Origin: Streptomyces sp. SID12501
GTDB lineage: Bacteria; Actinomycetota; Actinomycetes; Streptomycetales; Streptomycetaceae
Assembly: GCF_010550245.1 (NCBI RefSeq)
Contig: NZ_JAAGLU010000003.1
Coordinates: 248,001 to 312,000, forward strand
Reading direction: 5' to 3'
Length of the DNA stretch: 64,000 nt
Under the pieces are notes generated by a model, which saw only the letters and a list, made by a program, of their open reading frames with translations, was not told the origin of the DNA and ran no database searches. A program made the translations under genes and the position numbers. Below are positions 8,503-17,257 of this stretch, in pieces; within the stretch, counting starts at the first letter, position 1; every line of letters begins with the position of its first letter.

Positions 8503-9876
8503 ATGACCTCTCAGCCCATCCCCCAGTCGGCGACCCTGGCCCAGGCCGGTGCGGCCGTGAAGGCCGCCGATCGCGCGCACGTGTTCCACTCCTGGTCCGC
8601 GCAGGAGCTCATCGACCCGCTCGCCGTCGCCGGCGCGGAAGGGTCGTACTTCTGGGACTACGACGGCAGGCGGTACCTGGACTTCAGCAGTGGGCTGGTC
8701 TTCACGAACATCGGGTACCAGCACCCGAAGGTCGTCGCGGCCATCCAGGAGCAGGCCGGGCGGATGACGACCTTCGCGCCCGCGTTCGCCGTCGAGGCAC
8801 GGTCGGAGGCGGCCCGGCTCATCGCACAGCGGACCCCGGGCGATCTCGACAAGATCTTCTTCACCAACGGTGGCGCCGACGCCGTCGAGCACGCCGTGCG
8901 CATGGCCCGGCTGCACACCGGGCGGGCCAAGGTGCTGTCCGCCTACCGCTCCTACCACGGCGGCACCCAGCAGGCCGTGAACATCACCGGCGACCCCCGC
9001 CGCTGGCCCTCCGACAACGGCACCGCCGGTGTCGTGCACTTCTGGGCTCCTTATCTCTACCGGTCCAGGTTCTATGCCGAGACCGAGGAGCAGGAGTGTG
9101 CCCGGGCACTTCAGCACCTTGAGGACACCATCGTCTTCGAGGGCCCTGCCACCATCGCCGCGATCATCCTGGAGACCATTCCCGGCACCGCCGGCATCAT
9201 GATCCCGCCGCCCGGCTATCTCGCCGGGGTGCGCGCGCTGTGCGACCAGTACGGGATCGTCTTCGTCCTGGACGAGGTCATGGCCGGGTTCGGGCGCACC
9301 GGTGAGTGGTTCGCCGCCGACCTGTTCGACGTCGTGCCCGACCTGATGACCTTCGCCAAGGGCGTCAACTCCGGCTATGTGCCCCTGGGCGGCGTGGCGA
9401 TCTCGGGCGCCATCGCCGAGACCTTCGCCACCCGCCCCTATCCCGGCGGCCTCACCTACTCCGGGCACCCCCTCGCCTGCGCCGCCGCCGTCGCCACGCT
9501 CACCGTGATGGCGGAGGAGGACATCGTCGGGCAGGCCGCCCGCACCGGCGAGAACATCATCGGACCGGCGCTCAGGGAGCTGGCCGTACGTCATCCGAGC
9601 GTCGGCGAAGTCCGCGGCACCGGTGTCTTCTGGGCCCTGGACCTCGTACGGAACAAGGAGACCCGGGAGCCGCTGGTCCCGTACAACGCCGCCGGGGAGG
9701 CCAACGCCCCGATGGCCGCGTTCGGCGCCGCCGCGAAGGCGAACGGGCTGTGGCCGTTCATCAACATGAACCGCACCCATGTCGTCCCGCCCTGCAACGT
9801 CACGGAGGCCGAGGCCAAGGAAGGGCTCGCAGCCCTGGACGCCGCACTGACGGTCGCCGACGAGTACACCGAGTAG
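8503..9876 (+). CDS. class III PLP-dependent aminotransferase
   Basis: 457 residues, the usual length for omega-amino-acid:pyruvate/2-oxoglutarate aminotransferases. The PLP lysine is K286 in FAKGVNSGYVPLGG; the FVLDEVMAGFGRTG motif carries the cofactor-ring aspartate, and FTNGGADAVEHAVRMAR is the phosphate-binding segment. Such enzymes transfer an amino group from a beta- or omega-amino acid or polyamine-like donor; the substrate cannot be read from sequence. It is followed by a GntR regulator in the same orientation, which may respond to a related amine or acid. The last codons and stop are tandemly duplicated (see 9859-9900). Translation probably starts without a leader. Confidence 0.9.
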   Translation: MTSQPIPQSATLAQAGAAVKAADRAHVFHSWSAQELIDPLAVAGAEGSYFWDYDGRRYLDFSSGLVFTNIGYQHPKVVAAIQEQAGRMTTFAPAFAVEARSEAARLIAQRTPGDLDKIFFTNGGADAVEHAVRMARLHTGRAKVLSAYRSYHGGTQQAVNITGDPRRWPSDNGTAGVVHFWAPYLYRSRFYAETEEQECARALQHLEDTIVFEGPATIAAIILETIPGTAGIMIPPPGYLAGVRALCDQYGIVFVLDEVMAGFGRTGEWFAADLFDVVPDLMTFAKGVNSGYVPLGGVAISGAIAETFATRPYPGGLTYSGHPLACAAAVATLTVMAEEDIVGQAARTGENIIGPALRELAVRHPSVGEVRGTGVFWALDLVRNKETREPLVPYNAAGEANAPMAAFGAAAKANGLWPFINMNRTHVVPPCNVTEAEAKEGLAALDAALTVADEYTE

Positions 9877-9900
9877 GAGGACGAGTACACCGAGTAGGAG
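9859..9900 (+). repeat. 21-bp tandem duplication spanning a stop codon
   Basis: Two perfect head-to-tail copies of a 21-bp unit (GACGAGTACACC...) cover the last codons and TAG stop of the aminotransferase. The second copy is untranslated. It looks like a recent slippage event. Confidence 0.9.
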
Positions 9901-10067
9901 TGAGTGGGAGTCAGCAGGAGCCAGGAGGAGCCGGCAGGTGCTGACACACGGTGAATGTGGGTAAGCGCACGGGAAAGTTCGTCGGGAACCCGAACGCGTA
10001 AGGTGACGTGCTCGTAGTCATATGCGAGCAGAGTCATCCACACGCGCGAAGGGGGAGGGCCCCGACC

Positions 10068-10904
10068 ATGCCCGCCAGCAGCGGCAACGGCGCCGTGACC
10101 CGCAGCACCCTGCGTCAGCAGATCGCGGCCGCGCTCCGCGACGAGGTGCTGGCCGGCCGTCTCCAGCCGGGTCAGGAGTTCACGGTCAAGGAGATCGCCG
10201 AGCAGTACGGCGTCTCCGCGACACCCGTCCGCGAGGCCCTGGTCGATCTGTCCGCCCAGGGCCTGCTGGAGGCGGACCAGCACCGCGGCTTCCGTGTGCA
10301 CGAGTACTCGCTCGCCGACTTCCAAGGCATGATCGAGGCTCGTGGCCTGGTCATCGACGGCATGTTCCACGGCCTGGCGAAGGGCCTGCCGACCGGCGCG
10401 GCGAGTGATCCGGCAGACGGTCACGTGGTCGACAGCCCGGGTCCGCGCGGCTTCTTCGTCCGCGTCGGCGACCCCCGTGCCGCCGCCGCCCTCGCCGGTG
10501 TCCGCCGCCGGGGCGAGGAGGCACGGCGCGCCGCCACCGCCGGTGAACTGAACGTCCTCATCGGCTACGACCTGCGCTTCTGGCGCGAGCTGGGCGCGCT
10601 GTTCGGCAACCAGTACCTCACCGACTTCCTGCACCGGCTGCGCGTCCAGTCCTGGGTGTGCGTGGTGCAGCACCTGCGCCGGTTGAGCGACCTGCGCGGT
10701 CACCTGTGGTCCGGGTACACCGAGGTCATCGACGCGCTGACCCTGCGCCACCTCGCCGAGGCGCACCGGATGGTCGACGACTACGACCGGCACTCCCTCG
10801 CCCTCATAGAGGGCCTCGCCGACCTCGCTTCCGACGGGGGCGAGGACAAGGAGAAGGACGACGGGGTCACCGCACCAGCCGGCAACGGGGGCACCCTCGG
10901 ATGA
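10068..10904 (+). CDS. GntR/FadR-family transcriptional regulator
   Basis: 278 residues from the ATG at 10068, preceded by GGGGGAGGG. The N-terminal winged helix-turn-helix is clear (LRQQIAAALRDEVLAGRLQPGQEFTV...VSATPVREALVDLSAQGLL). The C-terminal helical FCD-like domain is present but unusual: the middle (about 117-150) is a low-complexity Gly/Pro/Arg stretch, and the metal-binding His/Asp pattern is incomplete, so ligand binding may differ. Its stop overlaps the start of the glycosyltransferase gene (ATGA at 10901), so the two are translationally coupled. It may regulate itself, the downstream gene and possibly the aminotransferase. Confidence 0.88.
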   Translation: MPASSGNGAVTRSTLRQQIAAALRDEVLAGRLQPGQEFTVKEIAEQYGVSATPVREALVDLSAQGLLEADQHRGFRVHEYSLADFQGMIEARGLVIDGMFHGLAKGLPTGAASDPADGHVVDSPGPRGFFVRVGDPRAAAALAGVRRRGEEARRAATAGELNVLIGYDLRFWRELGALFGNQYLTDFLHRLRVQSWVCVVQHLRRLSDLRGHLWSGYTEVIDALTLRHLAEAHRMVDDYDRHSLALIEGLADLASDGGEDKEKDDGVTAPAGNGGTLG

Positions 10905-13336
10905 GCGCGCCCACCCGCACCACCGGCACCCTCGACCTGACCGTCGTCGTCCCCGCCTACAACGAGGAACAGCGGCTCGGCCCCACGCTCGCCGCGATCA
11001 CCGGCCACCTCCGGGAGAACGAGAGCCGCTGGGGTGACTGGGAGGTGGTGGTCGTCGACGACGGTTCCACCGACGGCACCCGCGACATCGTCACCGGCCT
11101 CGCCGACCCCCGCGTCCAGCTCGTCACCAGCCCGCGCAACCGGGGCAAGGGCAACGCCCTGCGCCTCGGCGTCGCCGCCTCGCGCGGCGCCCGCGTCCTG
11201 GTGACGGATGCCGACCTGGCCGCGCCCATAGAGGAACTCGAAGTGCTGGACGAGGCGCTCGCCGAGGGGCACGCGGCGGCGATCGGCTCCCGTTCCGTGC
11301 CCGGCTCGACGATCGAGCACCACCAGCACCGGGTGCGCGAACTCCTCGGCCGGGCCGGCAACCTCCTGATACGCCGGGTCGCGGTCCCCGGCATACGGGA
11401 CACCCAGTGCGGCTTCAAACTGTTCGACGGCGACCGTGCCCGTACGGCGTTCGCCGCGTCCCGGCTCAACGGCTGGGGCATCGACGTCGAGGTTCTCCAG
11501 CACTTCCGCCGCGCGGACTGGCCGGTCGCCGAGATACCGGTCCGCTGGGCCCACCAGTCCGGCTCGAAGGTACGCCCGCTGGACTACGCCCGCGTCCTCG
11601 CCGAACTGACGGCACTCAAGGCGCGCGCGGTCCGCCCGGCCGACCTCCTCGCGGTCACCCTCTTCCTCCTCATGGCGGTCGCCCTGTACGCGGGCCGCTG
11701 GCTCGACCCGGCGGGCCGCTACCTCCCCGACTCTCTCCAGGACCAGAACCAGTGGGAGTGGTTCTTCGCGGTGACGGCCGACAACATCAGCCACTTCCGC
11801 AACCCGCTCTTCACCGACTTCCAGGGCTTCCCCGACGGCGTCAACCTCATGGCCAACACGGTCATGCTCGGCCTCTCCGTCCCCTTCGCACCGATCACGC
11901 TCCTCGCCGGCCCGGCGGTCTCCCTCGCCCTGGTGATGACCCTGGGCCTCGCCGCGACCGCCACGGCCTGGTACTGGCTGATCGTGAAAAGGGTCGTACG
12001 GCAACGGGGTGCGGCCTTCTCCGGCGCGGCCCTGGCGACCTTCGCACCCCCGATGGTCAGCCACGCCAACGCGCACCCGAACTTCGTCATCCTCTTCATG
12101 ATGCCGCTGATCATCGACCGCGCCCTGCGGCTGTGCGAGGGCGAGCGGGTCCGCCGCAACGGTGTGGTCCTCGGCCTGATGGCGGCGTACCAGATCTTCC
12201 TCGGCGAGGAGCCGCTGCTGCTGGCGGCGATGGGGATGGCACTGTTCGCCCTCGCCTACGCCGCCGTACGCCGGGACGCGGCGAAGGCCGCCTGGCGTCC
12301 GCTGCTGCGCGGCCTGCTGATCGGCGGCGCGGTCTGCCTCCCGATCGTCGCCTTCCCCCTCTACTGGCAGTTCGCCGGACCGCAGAGCTACAAGAGCGTC
12401 CTGCACGGCGACAACGCGGGCAACAGCCCGCTCGCGCTGCTCTCCTTCGCCGAGCGCTCCCTCCTCGCGGGCAACGCGGACAGGGCGAACGCCCTCTCTC
12501 TCAACCCCACCGAACAGAACGCCTTCTACGGCTGGCCGCTGGTCCTCCTGGCCTTCGCGATCGTCGTACGGATGTGGGAGCGCACGGCCGTGAAGGCGCT
12601 CGCCTTCACCGCGGTCGCCGCCGCCTTCCTGTCCCTGGGCCCCGAGTTCCGTGTCCCGCTGACCGACACCGTGCTGCCGGGGCCCTGGGCGCTGCTCGCC
12701 AAGAAGCCGCTGTTCGAGTCGGTGATCGAGGGCCGGGTCGCGATGATCTGCGCGCCCGCGCTGGGCATGCTCCTGGCCATCGCGCTGGAACGGCTGGCGG
12801 CCACCCGCCACCTGCCCACGCAGTACTTCGGCACGCTGGCCGTCCTCCTCGCCGTGCTCCCGATCGTCCCCGCCCCGCTGAAGACGGTGGAACGCACGGC
12901 CGTGCCCCCCTTCATCGCGGACGGCATGTGGAAGTCGTACGTCGGGAAGGGCGAGTCGCTCGTCCCGGTGCCGTTGCCCGATCCCGGCAACGCGGAGGCA
13001 CTGCACTGGCAGACGGCGGCCGGTCTCGGCTTCAAGCTGCCGGGCGGTTACTTCAACGGGCCGTACGGCGACGAGCGCGTCGGCATCTACGGCGCCGCGC
13101 CCCGCTTCACCTCCAACATGCTGCGGGACATCCGCTACACGGGCGTCGCGCCGACCATCGGCGTCAACTGGCGGGCGCAGGCGAAGGTGGACTTCGCCTA
13201 CTGGAAGGCGGGCGTTCTGGTGCTGGCCCCGCAGGGCAACGACGGGGTGCTGCGCAAGACGCTGGAGCAGTTGACGGGCGAGAAGGGTAAGTGGACGGGC
13301 GGGGTGTGGGTATGGGACCTGCACGACGGGTCGTGA
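10901..13336 (+). CDS. GT2 glycosyltransferase fused to polytopic membrane domain
   Basis: 811 residues starting inside the ATGA overlap with the regulator. Residues 1-240 are a family 2 glycosyltransferase of the dolichyl/polyprenyl-phosphate glucosyltransferase type (TVVVPAYNEEQRLG; VVVDDGSTDGT; DADLAAPIEEL; CGFKLF). Residues about 250-810 hold about ten membrane helices and an extracytoplasmic C-terminal part, resembling GT-C or mannosyltransferase-like membrane proteins (NISHFRNPLFTDFQGFPDGVN near the outer loop). A likely role is to charge a polyprenyl phosphate with a sugar on the inside and use the lipid-linked sugar outside, but acceptor and sugar are unknown. The GT2-membrane fusion in one chain and the coupling to a GntR regulator are notable. 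Confidence 0.85.
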   Translation: MSAPTRTTGTLDLTVVVPAYNEEQRLGPTLAAITGHLRENESRWGDWEVVVVDDGSTDGTRDIVTGLADPRVQLVTSPRNRGKGNALRLGVAASRGARVLVTDADLAAPIEELEVLDEALAEGHAAAIGSRSVPGSTIEHHQHRVRELLGRAGNLLIRRVAVPGIRDTQCGFKLFDGDRARTAFAASRLNGWGIDVEVLQHFRRADWPVAEIPVRWAHQSGSKVRPLDYARVLAELTALKARAVRPADLLAVTLFLLMAVALYAGRWLDPAGRYLPDSLQDQNQWEWFFAVTADNISHFRNPLFTDFQGFPDGVNLMANTVMLGLSVPFAPITLLAGPAVSLALVMTLGLAATATAWYWLIVKRVVRQRGAAFSGAALATFAPPMVSHANAHPNFVILFMMPLIIDRALRLCEGERVRRNGVVLGLMAAYQIFLGEEPLLLAAMGMALFALAYAAVRRDAAKAAWRPLLRGLLIGGAVCLPIVAFPLYWQFAGPQSYKSVLHGDNAGNSPLALLSFAERSLLAGNADRANALSLNPTEQNAFYGWPLVLLAFAIVVRMWERTAVKALAFTAVAAAFLSLGPEFRVPLTDTVLPGPWALLAKKPLFESVIEGRVAMICAPALGMLLAIALERLAATRHLPTQYFGTLAVLLAVLPIVPAPLKTVERTAVPPFIADGMWKSYVGKGESLVPVPLPDPGNAEALHWQTAAGLGFKLPGGYFNGPYGDERVGIYGAAPRFTSNMLRDIRYTGVAPTIGVNWRAQAKVDFAYWKAGVLVLAPQGNDGVLRKTLEQLTGEKGKWTGGVWVWDLHDGS

Positions 13337-13349
13337 ACCCGTCCCCGAT

Positions 13350-13384
13350 CCAGTCCCTGAACCAGTCCCTGAACCAGTCCCTGA
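13350..13384 (+). repeat. 12-bp tandem repeat downstream of glycosyltransferase
   Basis: Three copies of CCAGTCCCTGA at 12-bp spacing (13350, 13362, 13374) immediately after the stop codon, followed by two degenerate CTG-TTCCTGA units. Confidence 0.85.
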
Positions 13385-13519
13385 GCTGTTCCTGACCTGT
13401 TCCTTTCGGTGTCTGGCCCGTCACACGGGGGTCCGACCCACCCGTCACCCATTACGCTTCCCTGACTGCTCTGCCCACGGTGCCTGACCACCGCCTGCGA
13501 CCATGCGAGGAGTTCTCCT

Positions 13520-14170
13520 TTGGCCTGTGACCTGTGGCTGGTCCCACTCGTCGATGTGCTCTGCCACACCCCCGACAACCCCTTCGCCGACGAACTCGCG
13601 CTCTACGACAAGGTGCTGGGCGAGGCGGGACTGCCTCCGGTGCCGGTGTACGCGTACATGCCGGGACTGTCCGGCGACGTGGCCCCGATCGCGGGCTTCG
13701 ACTACGACGCGCTGCACTTCCTGCGCCGCGCGTATCTGCTCCAGGTGTGCGGCCTGCCGGTGACGCCGGTGGACGAACTGGGCGGTGACTACGAGCAGTT
13801 GCTGGAGATGTTCGAGGCGACCGCCCAGCAGTCGCACCTGGTCTGGCACTACGACCACGCGGGCGCCTACGTCCCGGTGGACTTTCCACACCCTCTCTCG
13901 AGCGACGAACTCCTGGCGGGGGGCGGCCCGTTGTGCTCGTCCCAAACCCTTTTGAGGGAGCTGGAGTTCGTGGCCCCCTCGATCGGCATCGACCCGGCGA
14001 ACCCGCCGGTGGCCCCGGCCCCGCCACTGACCCCCACCTCACTGGAGGAACCGGCGGCACCCGCACCACACGACTCGAGCCCGTTCGCCCGGGAACGGCA
14101 CGTGTGGCTGGGGCTGAACGCGGCGGCGACGCGGAGTCTGGCCCAGGGGTCGATGATCGTCTTCAGCTGA
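13520..14170 (+). CDS. hypothetical protein with TTG start
   Basis: 216 residues. The start is a TTG (13520) seven bases after a strong GAGGAG; no ATG or GTG is correctly placed. The first 130 residues look globular (MACDLWLVPLVDVLCHTPDNPF, LPPVPVYAYMPGL, YDHAGAYVPVDFP); a Pro-rich segment (about 160-185) separates a short C-terminal tail. The pattern resembles Streptomyces hypotheticals of unknown function. No catalytic motif is evident. It stands alone, converging with the small gene at 14207. Confidence 0.75.
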   Translation: MACDLWLVPLVDVLCHTPDNPFADELALYDKVLGEAGLPPVPVYAYMPGLSGDVAPIAGFDYDALHFLRRAYLLQVCGLPVTPVDELGGDYEQLLEMFEATAQQSHLVWHYDHAGAYVPVDFPHPLSSDELLAGGGPLCSSQTLLRELEFVAPSIGIDPANPPVAPAPPLTPTSLEEPAAPAPHDSSPFARERHVWLGLNAAATRSLAQGSMIVFS

Positions 14171-14206
14171 GCGCGAGCAAGGGCACGCGCGGCGGCACGC
14201 GCACGC

Positions 14207-14497
14207 TCACCGGATCTGGGACAGACCCCTCTGCAGATCGTCGGCGTTCATGACGGGAGTGAACGAGACCTTGGCGTTGAACTGGGTGAAGAACGGCTCG
14301 GCGGTGGACGGGATCTGGGAGGAGTCCTCCATGTCGATGACCATCCAGCAGCACCGGCAGCCTTCGTCGGGTCCGAAGTACGCCGCCTCCGGCTTGAGGT
14401 GGTCCAGGGTCTCCTTCAACAGTTCCGGCAGCTTGCCGCTGCGTATGCCCTCGTTGCCCTTCTCGGTGTCGAACTGCGCCTTGAGCAGAACGCGCAT
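14207..14497 (-). CDS. small DUF3303-like protein
   Basis: 96 residues (MRVLLKAQFDTEKGNEGIRSG ... FGPDEGCRCCWMVIDMEDSSQIPSTAEPFF). A ferredoxin-like dimeric alpha/beta barrel pattern, with a CRCC cluster before a WMVIDM strand, matches small proteins grouped around DUF3303. The ATG at 14497 lies nine bases after GGAGAAGG; an in-frame GTG nine bases upstream is too close to that site. It converges with 13520-14170 and is divergent from the secreted protein at 14639. Function unknown; the family may bind small molecules. Confidence 0.75.
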   Translation of the reverse strand: MRVLLKAQFDTEKGNEGIRSGKLPELLKETLDHLKPEAAYFGPDEGCRCCWMVIDMEDSSQIPSTAEPFFTQFNAKVSFTPVMNADDLQRGLSQIR

Positions 14498-14638
14498 GGC
14501 ACTCACCTTCTCCTGATCGACGCGCGCCGAATACACACTCGCGCCAAACCAGGATATGCCCGGTATGTGCGCTTGGTGTACACACGTTCGGCCTATTCGA
14601 AAATGCGCGCACGGTGACCAGCTGAACACGATGCGTGC

Positions 14639-15067
14639 ATGAACCAACGCATACGTACCCTGGTGCCTCTCACCGCTTTCGCGGCGTCGGCCATGGTGTC
14701 CCTGCTGCCGGGCACAGCCGCGGCACAGGCGGCCCCCGCCACCACCATGGTCAAGCTCCCGGCCGGCTACTGCTGCCAGGAACTCGCCCCCGCGAGCGAC
14801 AGTCACCTCGCCCATGTCCTTACCGAGGCGGATCTGACCGTCCCGTCAGACGTCTCCGTCGGCATCAACTGCCACCCGAGCAACTTCACGCCCGAGGAGC
14901 ACGTCGAGGAGTGCGAGCCCGGCGTCGCCGTGGAGTGCGTCGCCGACGCCCACGCGGGCCGGTACGGCCTGGTCGCGCTGGGCTGCGTCCCCGCGGGCTC
15001 CACCCACACCGTCGACCTGCACCGCGCGGGCGACGCACGTACGGGACGGACGGTGACGGCGTCATGA
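14639..15067 (+). CDS. secreted Cys-containing small protein
   Basis: 142 residues with a clear signal peptide (MNQRIRTLVPLTAFAASAMVSLLPGTAAAQA, cleavage after AAA or AQA). The mature part has six cysteines, including YCCQEL, INCHPSN, EECEPG, VECVAD and LGCVP, in a spacing suggestive of disulfides. No named domain is recognised, but a small hydrophobin-like or chaplin-like surface role is not supported by the sequence. Its stop overlaps the start of the pectate lyase gene (ATGA at 15064), so it is expressed with secreted polysaccharide-degrading enzymes. Confidence 0.75.
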   Translation: MNQRIRTLVPLTAFAASAMVSLLPGTAAAQAAPATTMVKLPAGYCCQELAPASDSHLAHVLTEADLTVPSDVSVGINCHPSNFTPEEHVEECEPGVAVECVADAHAGRYGLVALGCVPAGSTHTVDLHRAGDARTGRTVTAS

Positions 15068-15849
15068 ACATGAACCGGATGCGCACACTCCTCGGTGCCG
15101 GCCTCACCCTGGCGGTCGCCCTCACGCTCACCGCCGGGCCCTCCCCCGCCTCCGCCGCGAGCTGGCCGACCGCGAAGCGCACCCAGAAGGTGCCCGCGAC
15201 CATCAAGGTCCCCGCCGGCACCAGGGACTTCGACTTCACCCGCCTCGTCGGCAGCGGCGCCCTCGCCGGCGGCGACCAGGCCGAGAACCAGCCGCCCATC
15301 CTCGAACTCGCGGACGGCGCCACGATCTCCAACGTGATCATCGGGTCACCGGCCGCCGACGGCATCCACTGCCGGGGCACCTGCACCATCAAGAACGTCT
15401 GGTGGGAGGACGTCGGCGAGGACGCGGCCACGTTCAAGGGCACGCGCGCCAACCAGACGATGACGATCGACGGCGGCGGTGCCCGCAAGGCGGCCGACAA
15501 GGTCTTCCAGCACAACGGCCCCGGCACGTTCGTCATCAAGAACTTCGAGGTCGAGAACTTCGGCAAGCTGTACCGCTCCTGCGGCAACTGCAAGACCCAG
15601 TACCAGCGTCACGTGGTCCTCGACAACGTGACGATCAAGGCCCCCGGCCTGGACGTCGTCGGCATCAACGCCACGCCGTACGGCGACACGGCCAAGCTGA
15701 CCCGCGTCACCGTCGTCGGCGACGCGGCACGCAAGATCGTGATCTGCCAGAAGTTCCGCGGGGTGACCTCCGGTGAGCCCGCGAAGACGGGCTCGGGCCC
15801 GGACGGCAGGAACTGCATCTACCGCACGTCCGACGTCACGTACAAGTAA
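15064..15849 (+). CDS. secreted pectate lyase, polysaccharide lyase family 3
   Basis: 261 residues. Signal peptide 1-32 (cleavage ASA-ASW). The mature protein is a compact parallel beta-helix with PL3 signatures: ISNVIIGSPAADGIHCRGTCTIKNVWWEDVGEDAATFKG, DKVFQHNGPGTFVIKNFEVENFGKLYRSCGNC. PL3 enzymes cleave polygalacturonate by Ca-dependent beta-elimination. Aspartates and lysine/arginine expected for Ca binding and proton abstraction are in these stretches. Start codon lies in the ATGA overlap with 14639-15067, and a GH12 glucanase follows 30 bp later, forming a plant-cell-wall degradation operon. Confidence 0.9.
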   Translation: MNMNRMRTLLGAGLTLAVALTLTAGPSPASAASWPTAKRTQKVPATIKVPAGTRDFDFTRLVGSGALAGGDQAENQPPILELADGATISNVIIGSPAADGIHCRGTCTIKNVWWEDVGEDAATFKGTRANQTMTIDGGGARKAADKVFQHNGPGTFVIKNFEVENFGKLYRSCGNCKTQYQRHVVLDNVTIKAPGLDVVGINATPYGDTAKLTRVTVVGDAARKIVICQKFRGVTSGEPAKTGSGPDGRNCIYRTSDVTYK

Positions 15850-15879
15850 GCCGAGTTCGACAGGTAAGGAAGAGACATC

Positions 15880-16710
15880 GTGGTCACCATCAAACGCCTG
15901 TACCGCCTGCCGTTGCTCGTCGGCCTGGCGAGCGCGGCCGTCGCGGCACCCCTGCTGCTCGCCCCGGGCGCCTCCGCCGCTCCCGTCGCCGCTCCCGTCG
16001 CCAAGCGGGACTCGTGCACCGCCTTCAACACGGTGAAGATCCCGCCGTACTACCTCAACAACAACGTGTGGGGTGCGAAGGGCGCGACGGGCCAGGCGTG
16101 CACCTGGCTCAACTCGTACAAGAGCGGCAAGGCCAACTGGGAGACGTCCTTCGACTGGAAGGGCGGCGACCCGAACGGCGTCAAGTCGTACGCCAGCATC
16201 GTCCTGGGCTGGCACTGGGGCTGGAAGGACACCACCACCAAGCTCCCGGTCCGGCTCAACAGCGGCCGCAAGGTGACGTCGTCCTGGAACTTCAACATCA
16301 CCCAGACGACGCCGACGGTCATGAACGTCTCGTACGACCTCTGGTTCCACCAGAAGTCCAACCCGGACTGGCAGGACCAGCCGCACGACGAAATGATGGT
16401 CTGGCTCAACCGCCAGAACGGCGCGGGCCCCCTCGGCACGAAGCGCGAGACGCTGACCGTGGGCGGTGTCGCCTGGGACCTCTACGTCGGCAAGATCGTG
16501 AACACGAACAGCAGTTGGAACGTCTTCTCGTTCGTCCGCAAGACCAACACCAACTCGCAGACGACCGACCTGACGGGCCTGGCGAACGCACTGGTCCAGC
16601 GCAAGCTCATGGCCAACACCAACTACCTGACGAGCGTCGAGGCGGGCACGGAAGTCTTCCGCGGCAAGGGCAAGTTGAGCACGTCGTCGTACTCGGTGAA
16701 CGTGGGCTGA
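15880..16710 (+). CDS. secreted GH12 endo-beta-1,4-glucanase / xyloglucanase
   Basis: 276 residues from a GTG at 15880 (AGGAAGAG upstream). Signal peptide to about 33 (LLLAPGASAAPVA). The GH12 jelly-roll motifs are clear: NNVWGA, the nucleophile glutamate E171 in DEMMVWLN, and the acid/base E258 in GTEVFRG near the C-terminus. The length matches the catalytic domain alone; no carbohydrate-binding module is attached. It would hydrolyse cellulose or xyloglucan in the medium, complementing the pectate lyase 30 bp upstream. A terminator follows at 16732. Confidence 0.93.
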   Translation: MVTIKRLYRLPLLVGLASAAVAAPLLLAPGASAAPVAAPVAKRDSCTAFNTVKIPPYYLNNNVWGAKGATGQACTWLNSYKSGKANWETSFDWKGGDPNGVKSYASIVLGWHWGWKDTTTKLPVRLNSGRKVTSSWNFNITQTTPTVMNVSYDLWFHQKSNPDWQDQPHDEMMVWLNRQNGAGPLGTKRETLTVGGVAWDLYVGKIVNTNSSWNVFSFVRKTNTNSQTTDLTGLANALVQRKLMANTNYLTSVEAGTEVFRGKGKLSTSSYSVNVG

Positions 16711-16731
16711 CGATCCGACCGATCAGCGGCC

Positions 16732-16763
16732 GGGGCCCGCGTCCCTCAGGGGGCGCGGGCCCC
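16732..16763. terminator. GC-rich hairpin between convergent genes
   Basis: A perfect 10-bp stem (GGGGCCCGCG / CGCGGGCCCC) with a 12-base loop follows the glucanase stop by 22 bp. It also lies just past the end of the convergent toxin gene, so it can serve both. Confidence 0.75.
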
Positions 16764-16786
16764 TTCCCGTTGCCGGGTGCCGGGGG

Positions 16787-17257
16787 CTATCGCTGTCGCG
16801 GCAGCCTGAGGGTCCGCACGAGGGGCATGTCCGCGTACAGGTCGGGATCTACGGTCAGTACGCGCCGGCCGTCCGGCCAGTCCGCCGTCGGCCTGGACAG
16901 GTGGACCGCGTGGCCGAGCCGCCACTCCACCCCGTCGCGCAGCAGCGCGCCCACGGTGGACGCACCCGCGAAGTCCAGCTCGACGATCTCGACGGCGGGC
17001 AGAGCCCCGATGTGCTCGGCCAGCCCCTTGCGCATGCCGTCGGCGGCGGCGAGGCAGAGCGCCGGTACGTACACGTGCCGGGTGGGCCCGTGCTCGGTGT
17101 TGGACACGAACTGCGAGGCGAGCGAGTTGCCCGACCCGAGCGCAAGCAGCGCCGACTCGTCGAAGACGACCCCGGTCGATCCGCCGGGCCCAGGCCTTCC
17201 GCCTCCCCCGGCGCCTCCCTTTCCGCTTGCCTTTCCGCTTCCCTTCTCGGCGCTCAC
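16787..17257 (-). CDS. PIN-like toxin of a type II toxin-antitoxin pair
   Basis: 156 residues from a GTG at 17257 that overlaps the antitoxin stop (GTGA). The first 27 residues are low-complexity Gly/Lys/Ser. The globular part begins VVFDESALLALGSGNSLA, where the early Asp in a hydrophobic strand is the first PIN-type acid, followed by LRDGVEWRLGHAVHL and VLTVDPDLY, with later acidic positions. PIN toxins are Mg-dependent ribonucleases. The match is by layout; the middle acidic residue is not obvious, so activity is unproven. The coupled upstream gene encodes a ribbon-helix-helix antitoxin. Confidence 0.65.
   Translation of the reverse strand: MSAEKGSGKASGKGGAGGGGRPGPGGSTGVVFDESALLALGSGNSLASQFVSNTEHGPTRHVYVPALCLAAADGMRKGLAEHIGALPAVEIVELDFAGASTVGALLRDGVEWRLGHAVHLSRPTADWPDGRRVLTVDPDLYADMPLVRTLRLPRQR

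Noticed and set aside
10781..13324. 847-residue minus-strand frame opposite the glycosyltransferase
   Set aside because: Composition (Gly/Arg/Glu/His rich) and lack of domains are typical of antisense of a GC-rich membrane protein gene; the plus-strand frame has clear GT2 motifs.
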